Assembly (NCBI RefSeq): GCF_964355755.1 | Contig: NC_092673.1 | Span: forward strand, 20,403,001-20,467,000 | Direction of reading: 5' to 3' | Source of the DNA: Antedon mediterranea | Lineage: Eukaryota; Echinodermata; Crinoidea; Comatulida; Antedonidae | DNA length: 64,000 nt | Part shown: positions 11,213 to 25,208 of the stretch, piece after piece | Layout of the letters: every line of letters starts with the position of its first letter | How positions within the stretch are numbered: position 1 is the stretch's first letter | The notes under the pieces: model-generated | What the model was told of the DNA's origin: nothing | Database searches by the model: none | The model's input: only the letters and a program-made list of their open reading frames with translations | Program-made: the position numbers and the translations under genes

Positions 11213-14200
11213 GACCCCAATGTGATACATTTTTTTTTTAATCAAAAAAAAAAACTTACCTCAAAGTAATTCGCCACGATCCATTTCAGAGGTTTACTCG
11301 CTGGCATACAACCAAACGCCTACCACAATCTATTTCCAAAAATAATATTTATAATATTGTGGTTACAACAGAAAATTATGATACTATCATTAAGTACGAT
11401 GCCAGGGGACCACTAATTTAAAAGATGTATCAAGAGAAAATGAACATTTTACATAAAAATAGTTGAAAATTCACTTGTTTAAGTGTCACATTCTATTGAA
11501 TGTTTCGTTTATGAATAACGTGGAAATTAAGATACACAGTACTGGACACCGTAACACACTTATAATTATGTTCAAAATTACTAAACACTGGTATCTGAAT
11601 TACCTGTTTAATAATACTAATAATAATTTATTGCAATAGGCCTAACACGCACACGCACTAATTCAAATCTCTATTTTCTACAATAACGAATGCACCTGGT
11701 CAATCATTCACTTCCCTTGGATATTTGTGGTTATAAAATAAAATTAATTATTATAACTAAGAGTATTAACAAGTTTGATTTAATACAAAAATTAACTTTT
11801 AAACTATTGTGATAATTCCGCCTACCTGTTATGGAAAACAACTTATTTCCATATACCTTGATAATAATTATGTTATTACATCGTAGGCGTAACAGATGTA
11901 CAGACCCAAGTATATACTTAAGTTATATTATACCTTTTGACATGTTTAATAAAGCAAATCTCAGTGCTGTAGTGCAAACTGATAATAATTTTCGATTATA
12001 AAATATTCAAGCACATGGTAAATAAATTATCCGAAAGTGGATATTGTGTGTGATTTATTTTGACATAGATAAGCTGCTCTTCAATGCAATAAATAAGTGA
12101 AGCAAGTACAGTACAGGTATGTTCACATTTAAAAGTTGTTTTCTATACTCAGACATTCCAGGATATTTTAAGAAGGACTTCTGTAGAACCTGTTGTGTGT
12201 GAGTGGCTGTGCATTGTCATTTCACATTTTTGTTCTTCATAAGAAAGATTACAACAACAAAAGAAGAAAAATTCATAGTATTTTATTTACACTTGTAAAA
12301 TACTCAGGTGTAATTGAAAAGAATGAAACAAGAACAAAAGTGGTTGCAATTGTTAGTAGAATTAAAAATCTACAAAAGAGCTATTGTTATAATATCAAAT
12401 TAATTTCAGTAGGCCGGTCGGTTCTGGTGCTTGAATACATACACATACAACCTATTTAAAACAATATGAACATTTATTTGTTAAATAAATAAATAATCTG
12501 TAACATTTTACATAAGATTACAAGCCCGTAACTAGGATTTTTACTTTTTTCGCAAAAAAATGGAGAAATGCAAGCGTAAAGAAAAAAAAAGATTTTGGCC
12601 TAGCTTATTAGATAAAAGTAATTTGCATGTTATCTATGAAGGAATGGCCAAAAATGTTCATGAGTTATGCCTCTTTATTAGAACTTTTGCTGCTGTTTGT
12701 AAGGGGCACTTCTGGAAAAATTAAGAATAAAAAATAAAGGAGGGGGGTGTCTTTCGTACCCTACGAGCCCCAGTGGCTACGGGCATGGATTGCTATGATG
12801 TATTGAACATAAGGCAAGTTTAAATCCAACGAAAGAAGAAGAAAAACATATAATCGAGAAATGAAGAGTTTAAACCCGCGACTACTAAACTTTACTGCTA
12901 TTAGGGTCTATTTGTTCATTTTAAAAATTCGTTTGTTGTAAAAAAAATCACTAGGCCTAGAAATCCTGTATTGATTCATACATTCTTGATTTGCACTCTC
13001 GTGGATGCTCGTAAAAAGTCCGCCATGTATTCTAAATATTTTCTGTCTGTTTATCGATTTTTTAAAGTGATTTGCAATCCATGTTATATCACACATGTTC
13101 TGTTCACAATGTATGTCCAATTAAGTAGCCTAATACTGTCATACAATAAATATTTTGTAGTTTAGTACTAAAATGTAATTAAATAGACCTACAAGGGTTG
13201 TGGGAAAGTACGGTTAAACCAATAGGTGTGTAATAATGTTGATAACACGATTTCATTTTATTTATGTATTAAATAGAGATTGGAATACAATCTTCCCTGA
13301 TTAGGCCCTCTTACCAGTTACGACAATTTATTATATCATAAAACAATAAATTAAATGAAATTAACAAACAGGAAAACAAACTTCCAAGTTTGAAGGTCAG
13401 TCTCAATAACTTAACAGCTTCGAAAAAACATGTTGCAAAAACACATTTTAATGTTCTCCTTTGGGATATTATCCTGAATATTATCTGATAATATAAACGG
13501 TAGTTATTATTTTTATATTCCAAAAGGGAAAACTAGTATTCAATAAATTGTACTGAACGAAATTAATGAAATAACTGTCGGTCAAGTTATTGTGCAACCT
13601 GCCTACAATTGCTGCTATAAAATGGAAAATGTGTGAACGAATGAATGAAAAAGTTACTTATTACTATTTTAATTCGATAAAATAATAGCATTATTCAATA
13701 TTAATGTCAATAAATAGATTATTTATTCAATATAATAAGACAAATTTTACAATATAAAAAACCAACAAAAAACAATAAAATAAGCAAAAGGTCAAGAATA
13801 GGGTTTTATAGAAAATGGAGAGTGATATTGAGATTTGTTAAACATTAATAATTAATAATAAAATAATAGTAATATTTATGTCAATAAATAGTAGTTATTT
13901 ACCGTACTAATTATTCAGTTAAATAATGTATAATATATTTAAAAGAAAAAAGTAGATGAAAAGTGCCAACAAATTGTAAGCCACTGTCAACAAGTTATAA
14001 CTTGTCATTTACCATTTCGTTGCGGCTAGAAATAGTTAATGTGAAATTTGATTTACAAGAATAACGAATACACTCGTGAATTACTATAAACACCTATTAA
14101 TTACTTTTAATTATTTAACGTAAAAATGACCATACTCTTTAAAAATAAAGAGTTTCAGCTCGTTGGAATTGATATATACATGATACTTAACCGGCCAATC

Positions 14201-16209
14201 ACAATCACATACTGAAACTGATGCGGTACTACGTCATCTCTCCAAACGAAAAGATTCAGAGAAATAATGACGAGAATAATTATTTTATTGCAATCTTCTT
14301 TAATAGTAGAATGTTTACTAATTAATGCCCAATTGACGTAATTGAATTTGTTTTTGGTAACAGGTGCATATTAAACTTTGGAAAAATACCAGAGATTCAA
14401 TACACTCTTTTAGTTTAATATGCATTCATTTAAAAAAAGCATTTTTTTAGACGGACACTAACCTCTCAAGGTTTATATGTCTTATGTTATATTTTATTTA
14501 TTTGATACAGAATGCAGATGACGTTATGCTGACTGTACATTTGTATACAAACTATTAAGAACACGTTATGTATAACACCAATACGTAATGAATAGTTCCC
14601 TAGCCATTTGCCATGCTTACAACGGCTTACCTTTCCACCTGTGTGTCGTCACGAGTATTTCGCATCTGAAATCAATATTTCATGATTGTCTTGTCAACCT
14701 GTTGCATGATGTCATGTTTCTTATATTTTCACATGAGATGGACATGGATACCTTGCGTCAACAAACCATTTTAAAAGTGTTTTTAACGGTTTGTCCTTGT
14801 GTGCAAATATTTTTCTCTCCCAGGAACTTAATTATTGGATATGGTATCTGAATCTTCCAATTTAACTTTGCCATTAAAGTGTATTGTTATACATGTGTGG
14901 GTAAACGTCTACTTATATATCATTATCATGAAAAACTAAATGACATATTTTGAAGCCGACTGTCTGTATTCATTAAAAATAGCTTAAAACTTTCACAAAA
15001 ATAGAATTATTAAATTGGCATAGGAATGGACTCAATTAGTCTTGGTTCTAGACCGAAATTCATATGTATAATACTTGAGATCACATTTTCGTAATTTTCA
15101 GACAAAAATCGAAACGCCGACTGGTGGACTAACAACAAAGACAATAACTACATACTTATTGGGCAAGTCTAGCACTCAATGTATCTCAATCTTATAATGT
15201 TACTCTGTAAGATTGGCTTCTAATGGAAGAGAATTATTATCAGTTAAAGACATATTTGTCCCACTGAGGTTGAATTTAACCGGTTATTTGTCTTTTATGA
15301 GTGAAAAACTTATATTTGTTTGTTTTTTTCTACAAAAGTGACTTTATTAAAACTTCAATTTTTTTTTTTTTTTTTTAATAACCTTCTTTTTTCATGTTTT
15401 TGGGGAACAATACATTTCTAACTATTTTTGTTCTAAATTTAGTATAAAAAACTATAAAATCAACATCCGTTGTGAATATTCCCCAGATGTGCTAGTTTAA
15501 GAAGGCAGTACAAACAAAATAATTTATAAAGTCTCAAGATACTATTGACTGAGTAGGTCAGGTTTACCGGTAGCTAAAATCCTGTACTTTTACCACAGTC
15601 GTATGTTTATCATTGACTTCACGTGGTACGCAATAAGAAGTAAAATCCTAAAGTTAATATCTTGGTTTCGGCATCTTTTAAATAAACATATTACTTATCA
15701 CCCACAGATTAAAAAATTTCACTAATACAACTAACTAATCGGTGTTATATCTATAGAGATAGAATATTAAGAAGTGAGTTTCCACCATTTAATTCGTTAC
15801 GTATTGAAGTTTGTATTCTCGGAAAGAAAAACCTACCGCAGAATTATATGTAAGTTTGTGGGTCAGCAGAGATTTAACAATGGTTTAGGTTGAAACTCTT
15901 GCATCACGGAACATTACTACACGTCTAGACTAGCGTACACTTTCAAGGGGAAATGCTTATTTGATTTTATAATCCAAATTGTGTCACTAACGTTAATTTT
16001 TTTAGCCGATTACAGATTATGTTATCAAATACGAATTATTATGCATACTCACTCCAGGATATAATTGATGCGAAAACGTGTTATACCCATAATAGGCATA
16101 AACTAAACATATTGTATTATTATAATAATCTTTTACATTAATTTTGTCTTGATTTTATAATACAGTATTATGATATCTATTCATAGTTAGTTTCCCTACT
16201 ACGCGCATT

Positions 16210-16455
16210 GGGACACTCGTTTTTCGCGCGCATACAAAGTCGTATTACTAATATCACTGTTTGAACGCGCGCGTACAAAGCCATATACGTACCATCAACT
16301 ATCAATGTTTGAACACGCAACAAAGCCATATACGTATCATCAAATATCAATGTTTGAACGCGCGCGTACAAAGCCATATACGTACTATCAACTAGCAATG
16401 TTTGAACGCGTGTGTAAAAAGCCATATTATACTGTTTGAACGCGCGCGTATATGA
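16210..16455. repeat. 48-bp tandem repeat with CGCGCG core
   Basis: Four to five units of about 48 bp. Each starts TTTGAACGCGCGCGTACAAA and contains GCCATATACGTA and ATCAACTATCAATG. The second unit is 45 bp and the last two are truncated. An 82-residue frame on the minus strand follows from the repeat and is not evidence of coding. Confidence 0.85.
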
Positions 16456-19400
16456 AACTATTTATGACAATCTTCGAAAATCTTACCGGTATCAAATTCG
16501 TATAAAATACCAAACTCACTAGAGGATTACATCCAGGTCATATAATTGATACTTATCGGAGGAAATTAGTTATCAAGTTATACTCGATAGGCTATACTGT
16601 GGTAGATTGGGCCGCTATTTGGAATATATTTGGTTATACAATGACGTAAGTGAAAGTTTGTGGGTCTGTGATACATATTGGGTTTTCTTTGTTTTTCTTT
16701 GTTAAGTATTGTTTTGCTCGAATATTATATTTTTTATTACCCTCACTGTTTTTGAAAGATAATTTTTAAAATTACAACTTAGATAGACACTAGATATCCC
16801 CGTGACGATCCTAATTTTAACAATTTAAGAATTAGGGTAGCCACAAAGACTTTACTTTTATAGAAAAGAAAAGACAAAATATTCAGTTTTCTAAATTAAA
16901 CTATTAAAAAAAGTTGTTTTCTTCCTCTCAATACTTTAATCCTGGTGTGCATAATCACAACTAGGTTAGTTTTGTTTTCAATTAACAGCGTGAAAACTAT
17001 TTAAAGACAATTCTAAATGTAATGTCACGTTCCTATAATTTGTCCATATTTTCAAGTTGTACCACCACCAGTAGAAAAGGCGCAACATTTAAATGAGTTA
17101 CAATGAAAACTGGGTCCAATATAATTGGTTACAACAAAAAGAATGACAGTACATTCTTTACAATTTTACTCCTCCCTGATAAACTAACATTGTGCATACA
17201 TGTTTACTTTCACACAAATTAATGTCAAAACAAGCAACCACATAATACAGTTTATTTGATGTATCCTTATTAAAGTTACCCATGTAATTATTAACCAAAA
17301 ACCGATTCTTTCCTATAAAAATCACATGATAGAATGGAACAAAGAGGGTGGGCTTGAACGTGACTGGTGAATTCTAATACATAATGAAGTGGATACCTCT
17401 CAAGGGTTTTGACGTCCACGTATCATGATTGAAATCGGAAAGGAAATAAGGGTAGGCCTAATAATAATAATTAAATACTTCAAAAATATGACACAGACAC
17501 AGGTAAAATATCGGGCAGTTTGTTTTATGTACTTTTACAAATCCCAGGAGTTACATGATTCTTTTGATGACCATTCGACGTCCGCTCTGTCACCTTGACT
17601 TGGGGTCATTTGTGGTGAGGCGCAGTGTATTCAACAGCACCGCACTCATGTTCATATGTAATTGGTCGGTTGCGAAACACGATTAGTATTTCTTCATCTA
17701 TTGTATGGTACTTCAGGCCTATGAAATTACACAGTGTGATATGGTGTGAACTGTCACACATGCATCGCAGTTTTATAGATATAGACGGTGGGCTGACGTT
17801 TTGGTAATTATCCTAGACACACAGATAAACCCATTGTCACGTCTTCATATATTTCCTATTGAAACCTAACTCGATTCGCAATCCTTCTTAAGGGAAATAT
17901 CTCGATATCATGCTGCTACGATTGACGCACATACCATTATTTTCTTTGAATATCGTCTACAGTTTTATATAGACTATAGGCCTATTACCAAGCCTTAATT
18001 TTTGAAATTTCCCCACCCTCTCAATTACTAATAATAACACCCAACGCGACCAGTGGTAGGTTATGACTTATTCTTACGAGGCCTAAAAGCCCTTTTTGTT
18101 GTAACAATTATAATTTATAATGCAGCGTTCGTTGATTTTACTTAGTTTTTATTCTTCTGAAACAAAATAATATAAACACTGAAGACATCTTAAATATGGG
18201 CATATATGACATTACACTCTCCCTTATTCAATTTGTTGCAGATAAAACATAACATCGTCACCATATAAATCAAAAGTATATGCAAATGAATAGTTTTTGC
18301 AGTCAAATTATAATATTAAAACGGGGTTGAGTTGTTACAGATCAATGATCTCATTAATTACCGTAGCCTATACAACCTTACACCAATCTGTACCAAGCCA
18401 AAGGAGATTCAACTATTAATGGACTTATTATTTAGTGCAGTTTCAGGATATAGGCCTAAATGGGGAAAAGATTATTAGGTCAGTGCCTTAGATTAAAGCT
18501 TTTTTTTATACAAAATGTCTGTTTTCTTATTTATTAGTAGTATTTTGGGAGCTTGTACCAGGAGTGAAATGAATTCTAAATGGGGTTAACTAAAGAAACA
18601 ATACCCATTTTAATGGGTGCGTGTCTGCAAAAGGTCTTATGACGTATTAGATAAGCGATTATAGAGTACGGGAGACCAGACAGTTATTAAAGACACACAG
18701 TTTATAGAAACGATAATTCTCGGCGGCTGATTTTTATCACATTATTTATGTTTAATCTTGAGAGATTAGTCTAACATTTTACAACATTAAAGTTTGTTCA
18801 ACCAGGGCAGAGTGAAATTACAATTGCATAATTGATTCCGACATGTATACCTTATGTATGTTTATCATTTGGTAGCAATTGTTCATGTTACCTACCTAAA
18901 TTAACTTTGTTTTTTACATAAAATGACACAAACATTGAGCCAAACGTGTCTGTATCTGATATTATTAGCTGTCAAATACTTAAAGGTTGATTCACACCAG
19001 ATTCAGAAAACATTTTCTGTTCAAACACGCATTCACATTTAGAAGTTTAACCACGCATTCAAACTTGTCCTATAGTGAATACTGCAGCTTATTGCCTTTT
19101 AATATACGAGAAATATCTCAGTGTGAATGGGTATTATTTACCCGATCTAAATTTCTTCTTTTCTCATCCATACCAACCCAATTCTGATTCTTAGTGTGAA
19201 CGTTACGTTAATTTCTTTTAATTATGACTACACCCACATATTCACAAAGCCCAGCCAACTTCCGAATGTTCCTATATAGATATAATAAAAATGGTAACTG
19301 ACGTATTTAGTCTGCCCATATTATTTGATATATGCACCTGGTATTTTCTAATATATATTAAATTAGGCTATAAATTTCTAATTAAATAATAAATGGTGAT

Positions 19401-21713
19401 GCAGTATATAGGTCGAATGCAAATATTATCTAGCAACCTAGACACCGATTTAGTCATGAATTTAGGGCTGTAACCGGAGATCAAGATAGCAATCAAGAAT
19501 ATTGAAAAAAAAATCGAATGCAAAATAATGATATTTTGCAATATCTTTTGATAGCAAATAAGGTATTCCAATTACAGTATAAAGTATTTGTCTTTTTTTA
19601 GTTGAATGTCTGGCTTGCAGGCCTGATACTTAAAACAGGGTTTTGGCGAATGTTTCGTACAAAAATAACAATATGGTTTTGCCCTAACAAACAATGGAAG
19701 TTATATATTTATAAATTTAAACTGTCTAAATCGGAGTCAATATCTATTCAAATTAACGCTAAGCAATTTGAATGGTTATACAGGGTTGATGGACGCGTGA
19801 CCATTACGTCCTTGGAAAAAATCATTACTTGGCATGTTCTCCTAAAAAAAACGCGTGACAACTCTTGCTGTCAGCTCACCTCATCGAATAAGCCACGAGT
19901 GCTCCGCCTCAGCAAAAGACATGGACTTAACTCTTAGTTTGAGGGCGACGGACTAATATTATATCACGTCATGTGAGATACAATATTATTGAATAATCAT
20001 GTGTATAGGCCTATAGATGGGTATAGCGATAAATTAAAAAAGTATCGGACCATAGGTGCATTTTTGTTATTTCCTTCTGGCTTGTTATTGAGGGGATTTA
20101 ATGACCAACCTTTGAGCCTAAGGGGTTCGACAGGGACCATGATAACGGCTCTTGTTACATAGGCCCAAATTTGATGCCCGGGCGGTCATTGATCCATATC
20201 AATTAGGTTTATGTGTCAATTTATTTATCTTGTTACTAAATAAAACAATCTATGGCTGGGTTTTTAATTAGGCTGAATGTAGCTGGCTATCAGCCAATTA
20301 CATATCGAATACAACTTTTTATTGGCGTCTAGCCAATTGCAGATTTTGGTAATACAAATTATTATATTTAAATAAATACAGTACAAAACGACTACTGTTT
20401 CAACTATATAACATTAAACATCACTTTCCTAAATTGTTTGCATCTAGATCGACGACACGATGGGTACGGTAGGCCTACATTAAAAGTTTCAAAGACAATG
20501 TTATATAGCCTTTACTTCATGGCTGAAAATCTATATAGAGATAAACTAAATTGCAAACTGATATAGACCTGTAAATAACTACATTATCGTTTTAAAAATA
20601 GTTACACTTTTATTTCGCATCATTCTTTTTTTTTTTTGTTTAAATGAAATCTGTGTTGTTATTTATGTATAAAATAGCCATATATTTTGTAACTTGAAAA
20701 GGTTACTTTATTATTATTTTGTACTACTTTGTAATGTAACCAAGTTAAGTAATGTATAATGCTTTATGAAATATAGAAAATAAAATAAAACGTATTTGTA
20801 CAAAAAAAGTTTCGTTACAAGATAGATACATAATGGAACCTATTTAGTATTGATAATTAATTTACTGATCTTTAAACTGAAAATCTCAGCTCGACATTAA
20901 GTTCAAATTAAGTTCAGTATACAAGTGCTTTAGCGTTTACCAAACAATTCAAAGTTAAAAATGAAAAGCACTAGAAATAAGCTAAAACGATGCATTCATA
21001 ACCTTGGTTATTGGCTAAACCATCAATGTTTCTACAGTTATATAAGTGTACGTGCGAACTGCAACCTGGCGGTAGGCCAAATTGCCAAGCTTCCCCCCTG
21101 ACCCCAGATTGCCACTGCCTTAACGTTATGTCTAGCCTGGCTAATCGTTGTTGTACTTAAGCCGTGTTTAAATCACGTTTTATGAATACTAGTGGATTTT
21201 AAGTGCTCATTTCATTCATAATTCTTACGTATTCCGGATAAAAATATAAATAGATTAAATGGTAAATCATATTTTATGTAATAATTTTGAAACTCGAATA
21301 TGGTTGTTTTATTTCAGGTGCACATTCCGGATGATAATACTCATGAAATATTAAATAAATACGATTATATAGATTCAGATTAATTTTTTTTCGTCATCTA
21401 TTAAAATGTTTAAAATATATGATATTTATTTCCATAGACAAAAGTTAAAAATACATTAAAAAAAATGTACAAATGTGGTTAAAATGGTAAAAAGTGAAAA
21501 CTAATGTTTTATTTAGTAATTTTAAAACTAGAATATGGCTATTTTTTCATTCATTTCATTTGTCCTGGGCCTATATTATATTCCGGATAGAAACACAAAT
21601 AAAAATATGATGTAATAAAATAATAAATCATATTTTACATTGTAATTTTTAAACTCGAATATGGTTGGTTATGGCGATATTTCATATCGGAATGAAAAGT
21701 AAAATCACGTAAA

Positions 21714-22256
21714 TTAAAGATGTATTGTCCCTTTAACTAATTCCAAAAAAATTTAAAAAAAAGAGATTTCGAAAAAAGTGGGTTATTTGAAGTATCATAA
21801 TAGTTATTAATTTTCACAAAAAATTAGTCGAAAAAAATATCATTAAACTGAAATACAGTCATTTTTTTGTTCAAAAAATAACTTTGACTTCCATTCAAAG
21901 TTTTCGATCAAAACATATCTAATAATGCAACGCGCCTGTTTGGCTACTCTGTATGCATAATCATAAAAGCTTCCTCGCGATCTGTTTAAAAACATATTCT
22001 CAACCGTGAAAAGTTGTAAAAAATCCTAATTAGCATCATGCATAATGTGTACTCAGCGTTTGAAATCTTTGTTTACTTTCGCTCGCGACGATTTTCCAGA
22101 CGAAATGTAATCAAACTAATTTACCTGTTAATTACATAAACTTGTTATTTTTGGCTAAAATTTTCGACTTAAAGTGAATAACTTTAATATTACTTTGATA
22201 TGGGCAATTTAAATTTAGACTATCTTTTTTTGTTTAAAGGAACAATACATCTTTAA
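21714..22256. mobile_element. TTAA-flanked MITE (AGATGTATTGTCC ends), copy 1
   Basis: The element begins TTAAAGATGTATTGTCC and ends GAACAATACATCTTTAA, about 540 bp, with TTAA at both ends. A second copy of nearly the same length lies at 57002-57522 and matches throughout, for example at GAGATTTCGAAAAAAGTGGG and CGACGATTTTCCAGACG. TTAA target sites suggest piggyBac or Kolobok-type mobilisation. No transposase frame is present. Confidence 0.8.
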
Positions 22257-22893
22257 TATATTGTCGTATGTTATATTAACGCCAAATAAATACACTTACA
22301 CAGAATTATTTTTTTTTATCTTTTGTGGTTAACCGCCACCTTTATTCATTCAATGTTACATAAACAACAATTACAGAATCTCATATATGTTTAAATTATT
22401 TTATCTATTACAAATATATTGCATATTTAATAAAAAAAAAAGTTGTTTACTTATAAGTAAACAAATAAATACACTTAACGAAAATATTTGTTACTCGTAT
22501 TCCTTTAATTCCAAATTTTATGAAAGTTTATAAGCACGTTACATGTTTTGATTTGAATTTATTAGAAAATCATAATAAAATGCATACAAAGCATATAAAT
22601 TACTGACATTACAAATAATACATTTATAAACGATTTTCCTAATACATTTATAAAAGATTTTCTAATACATTTATAAAAGATATTTTCATAAAATAGTTTA
22701 TCCATCCTGTAATTGGCGAGTATCTCGCTGTTTGATGCGTATGAAAAAAATGTTTTTTATTTATTTAAAATTGACATTAATTTTTAAACATCCTTGTTTA
22801 CAAACTGTATAGTATGTCGGTTTAGTTGAATGAAATTTGACCTCCTCACCGACCTACTTCTACAGACAAATCTAAACACAGGTGACCTTCAAG

Positions 22894-23037
22894 ATGGGAA
22901 ATCGTCTGAGCACCAAAGAATGTCAACACTCAAACGACTGGATTAAAACGGATCCTACAGAATACAACCGCGTGAGAGAAGTTACAAATATTCCAAAAAC
23001 ATTTGCCAACAATTCCACTAAAACATATTCTTTTTAA
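22894..23037 (+). CDS. Candidate 47-residue small protein with myristoylation-type start
   Basis: An open frame starting MGNRLSTKECQ and ending STKTYSF, then TAA. Gly2 and Ser6 fit an N-myristoylation signal. A reasonable splice acceptor (CTTCTACAG) lies about 30 bases upstream, so the frame could be the coding part of a gene with an intron in its 5' leader. The frame is short, I recognise no family, and there is no second exon to confirm it. Confidence 0.25.
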   Translation: MGNRLSTKECQHSNDWIKTDPTEYNRVREVTNIPKTFANNSTKTYSF

Positions 23038-23119
23038 GTTAATTGTTTAATATTATAATAATTTAATTAGATTTTAAGCCGATTACAATTGTCGGAACAG
23101 ATGAAAAGAGGTAAACTTT

Positions 23120-23265
23120 GGTTCTCATTCGGACGCAACGCAACGACGTAGGCCCAACGCAATGACCAATCAAATCGGCAGTTCGAAAGATCTATCGCGG
23201 CGTGATTGGTCAAAATACTTGCGTTGCGCTTACGTATTAAGCGTTTACTCTATGCGTGAAAGCAA
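23120..23265. mobile_element. CGCAACGCAAGG-type MITE, copy d
   Basis: Contains GGACGCAACGCAACGACGTA on the left and GTGATTGGTCAAAATACTTG followed by CGTTGCGCTTACGTA on the right, as an imperfect inverted repeat of about 145 bp. CCAAT boxes lie in both arms. Confidence 0.65.
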
Positions 23266-23735
23266 GCTCAAGGTAATATACAGTTCATTGATAAAACTCA
23301 TCGCTGGCAGAATGCCAATACATCGTACGATGTATTCCTAAATTTCATACATTGTTTACATTTTATTTTGTTGATGACCTTGTCGTAACTTTTAAAGTAA
23401 TTCAAAATTTGGCAAAGCAATTTTATTGGTTATCCTGTTTAAATTGTTTAATTTAGATAGTAAAAGAATAATTCTCGATTGATTTTAATCCAGGAGCACG
23501 TATGCCGTCGTTACGAAAACCCTAGATATCTCTCAACCTTCGAATATAATATAATCAAATGAATCTAAAACCCGTCCTAGTTACAGGTCTAGTCTTCTAA
23601 AACTGTTTTAAATAACACAGACATGGTGTATTAATTAAATATTAGAGGTTTGGCACTAAATACCAAGAAATCTCAGGCCTAGGTACAAAGTAGGCCCATG
23701 CAATCGTCGATTATAAACTTATCAATACTTTTAAA

Positions 23736-23936
23736 TTGGTTCGTAAACCCAAGACAATTGGTGCGCGATCATCTTCCAAGAAATACTTGTTGCCTGGAAG
23801 ATATCGCAGTAAAGGTACCTTGTTATGGAATCTTTTCTGTAGTATTGCTCATGTTGGATGGACTTATTTAGGATATGATTGGTGGCGACATCACACACCT
23901 CCAACACGCCTTCAGTCTGAGTGTACAAGGGGATAA
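23736..23936 (+). CDS. Doubtful 66-residue frame with a hydrophobic segment
   Basis: The frame encodes a basic N-terminal half (KPKTIGARSSSKKYLLPGRY), a hydrophobic aromatic stretch (LLWNLFCSIAHVGWTYLGY) and a basic tail. It has no ATG, since the listed start is TTG, and it is open back to a TAG at 23691. It could be an internal exon or a retrogene piece, but I see no convincing acceptor and know no family match. Confidence 0.15.
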   Translation: MVRKPKTIGARSSSKKYLLPGRYRSKGTLLWNLFCSIAHVGWTYLGYDWWRHHTPPTRLQSECTRG

Positions 23937-24723
23937 AAAATAATCCTTCATTCCAATCGTTTGCTGTTTCTTTAAAGACTACATTCTTGGAACAGAAGAC
24001 GACGGTTTTTTAAATAATGGAAAATCATAAAGATAATAGAATGGCACTTTCTTCTGGAAATTACAGAGCTTGAAATGCTTCACTCATAAAATATGTGATA
24101 CATTATGCGTTGTGTTGGTGTGTGTGAGTATACACACATAGCCTGTTTTATATTATATGTATTCATACTTTTGCTATAATATATAAAGAAAGAATTCACA
24201 TGTACTGGAAGTAATAAACTGAATATCTTCTTTTAAGAAAAATGAATGTATAAATATTCATGTTAGAAAAACACTATCGCTCTATGATGATGATGAACAA
24301 CTCTAAAATGTAAATAGGAAATGCTTTTTTTTAAATTTTATATCTATTATGTTGTGTTTATTATTTTATGTTTTTTGCGAAGACAGAAGTGTAAACTTCT
24401 CTATGCAGGATCCTTGCCATTATTTATGCTATAAAATTATATTTATAAACGATGAGTAAATAAATGTGAATTAAACAAAAAAGAATGGAAGACGGCATAC
24501 TTTAAAATAATGGAAAATAATAGAGGAAATTAAACGGCATCGCTGGTCTACAGTAAGTGAAACAACAAGCTTGTCCGAGAAGACATTTACATTATATATT
24601 GCAAATTCAACAAAAATAAATTATATATAAAATCGCATTAAGTGGAATAAAGGTCGTTAACAAAATATTAAAAACGTGATTTATTTTCTAATTTTTGAAA
24701 ACTTTTACAGAAATTCACGATTT

Positions 24724-25208
24724 AAAGGCCAGGTGCGGGAAAACAATTTCTATTGATCATACATTCCAATAATTATCGATCTATTTTATTTGTGTTACAT
24801 GAGCTTGTTAAAAATAAGTTCGAGGTAAACAGTAAACAGTAAAATCTCTATTCTTTTGTACACAAATGAAACTATGAAAAATAAACGGTTGACTAAATAT
24901 AAGGTAATTAACTTAAATGTTACGTTTCTAGTATTTTTATTCAACTTCAGAGTTTTATTTTCATGTTATAGCAAAAATTATTCACCGTACATCCACCATC
25001 TTTTTTCACCTTCTATAGGGAGTCACCAGCCAGATAAATTAAACTACCTAACTACTGAAACAAGTCTTCGTGACTTTTGGCAAATGTTGTATTTTACCAT
25101 TTTTAAGAGAAATTCATGTTCAAATTTTTGTCTTGATTTCTATTACAAATATTTGATTTATGTATAATTAACCAGATTTCAAATTCATGCCTGTACATGA
25201 GCTTTAAA
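24724..25208 (+). mobile_element. Dispersed repeat, copy 1 (GGCCAGGTGCGG end)
   Basis: This segment matches, in reverse complement, 43418-44023. Both share the AAAGGCCAGGTGCGG end, TCATACATTCCAATAATTATCG, and the opposite end near TTAACCAGAT and GTACATGAGCTTTAA. The two ends resemble each other (TTAAAGGCCAGGTGC and TTAAAGCTCATGTAC), suggesting short inverted termini next to TTAA. The 103-residue frame inside it is a by-product. Confidence 0.65.

Noticed and set aside
16177-16425. 82-residue frame with YMALYARVQT repeats
   Set aside because: It is the translation of the 48-bp tandem repeat.
19602-19937. 111-residue plus-strand frame
   Set aside because: No ATG at the listed start, no splice context and no recognisable motif.
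24856-25167. 103-residue open frame
   Set aside because: Falls inside a dispersed repeat whose partner at 43418-44023 does not keep the frame.
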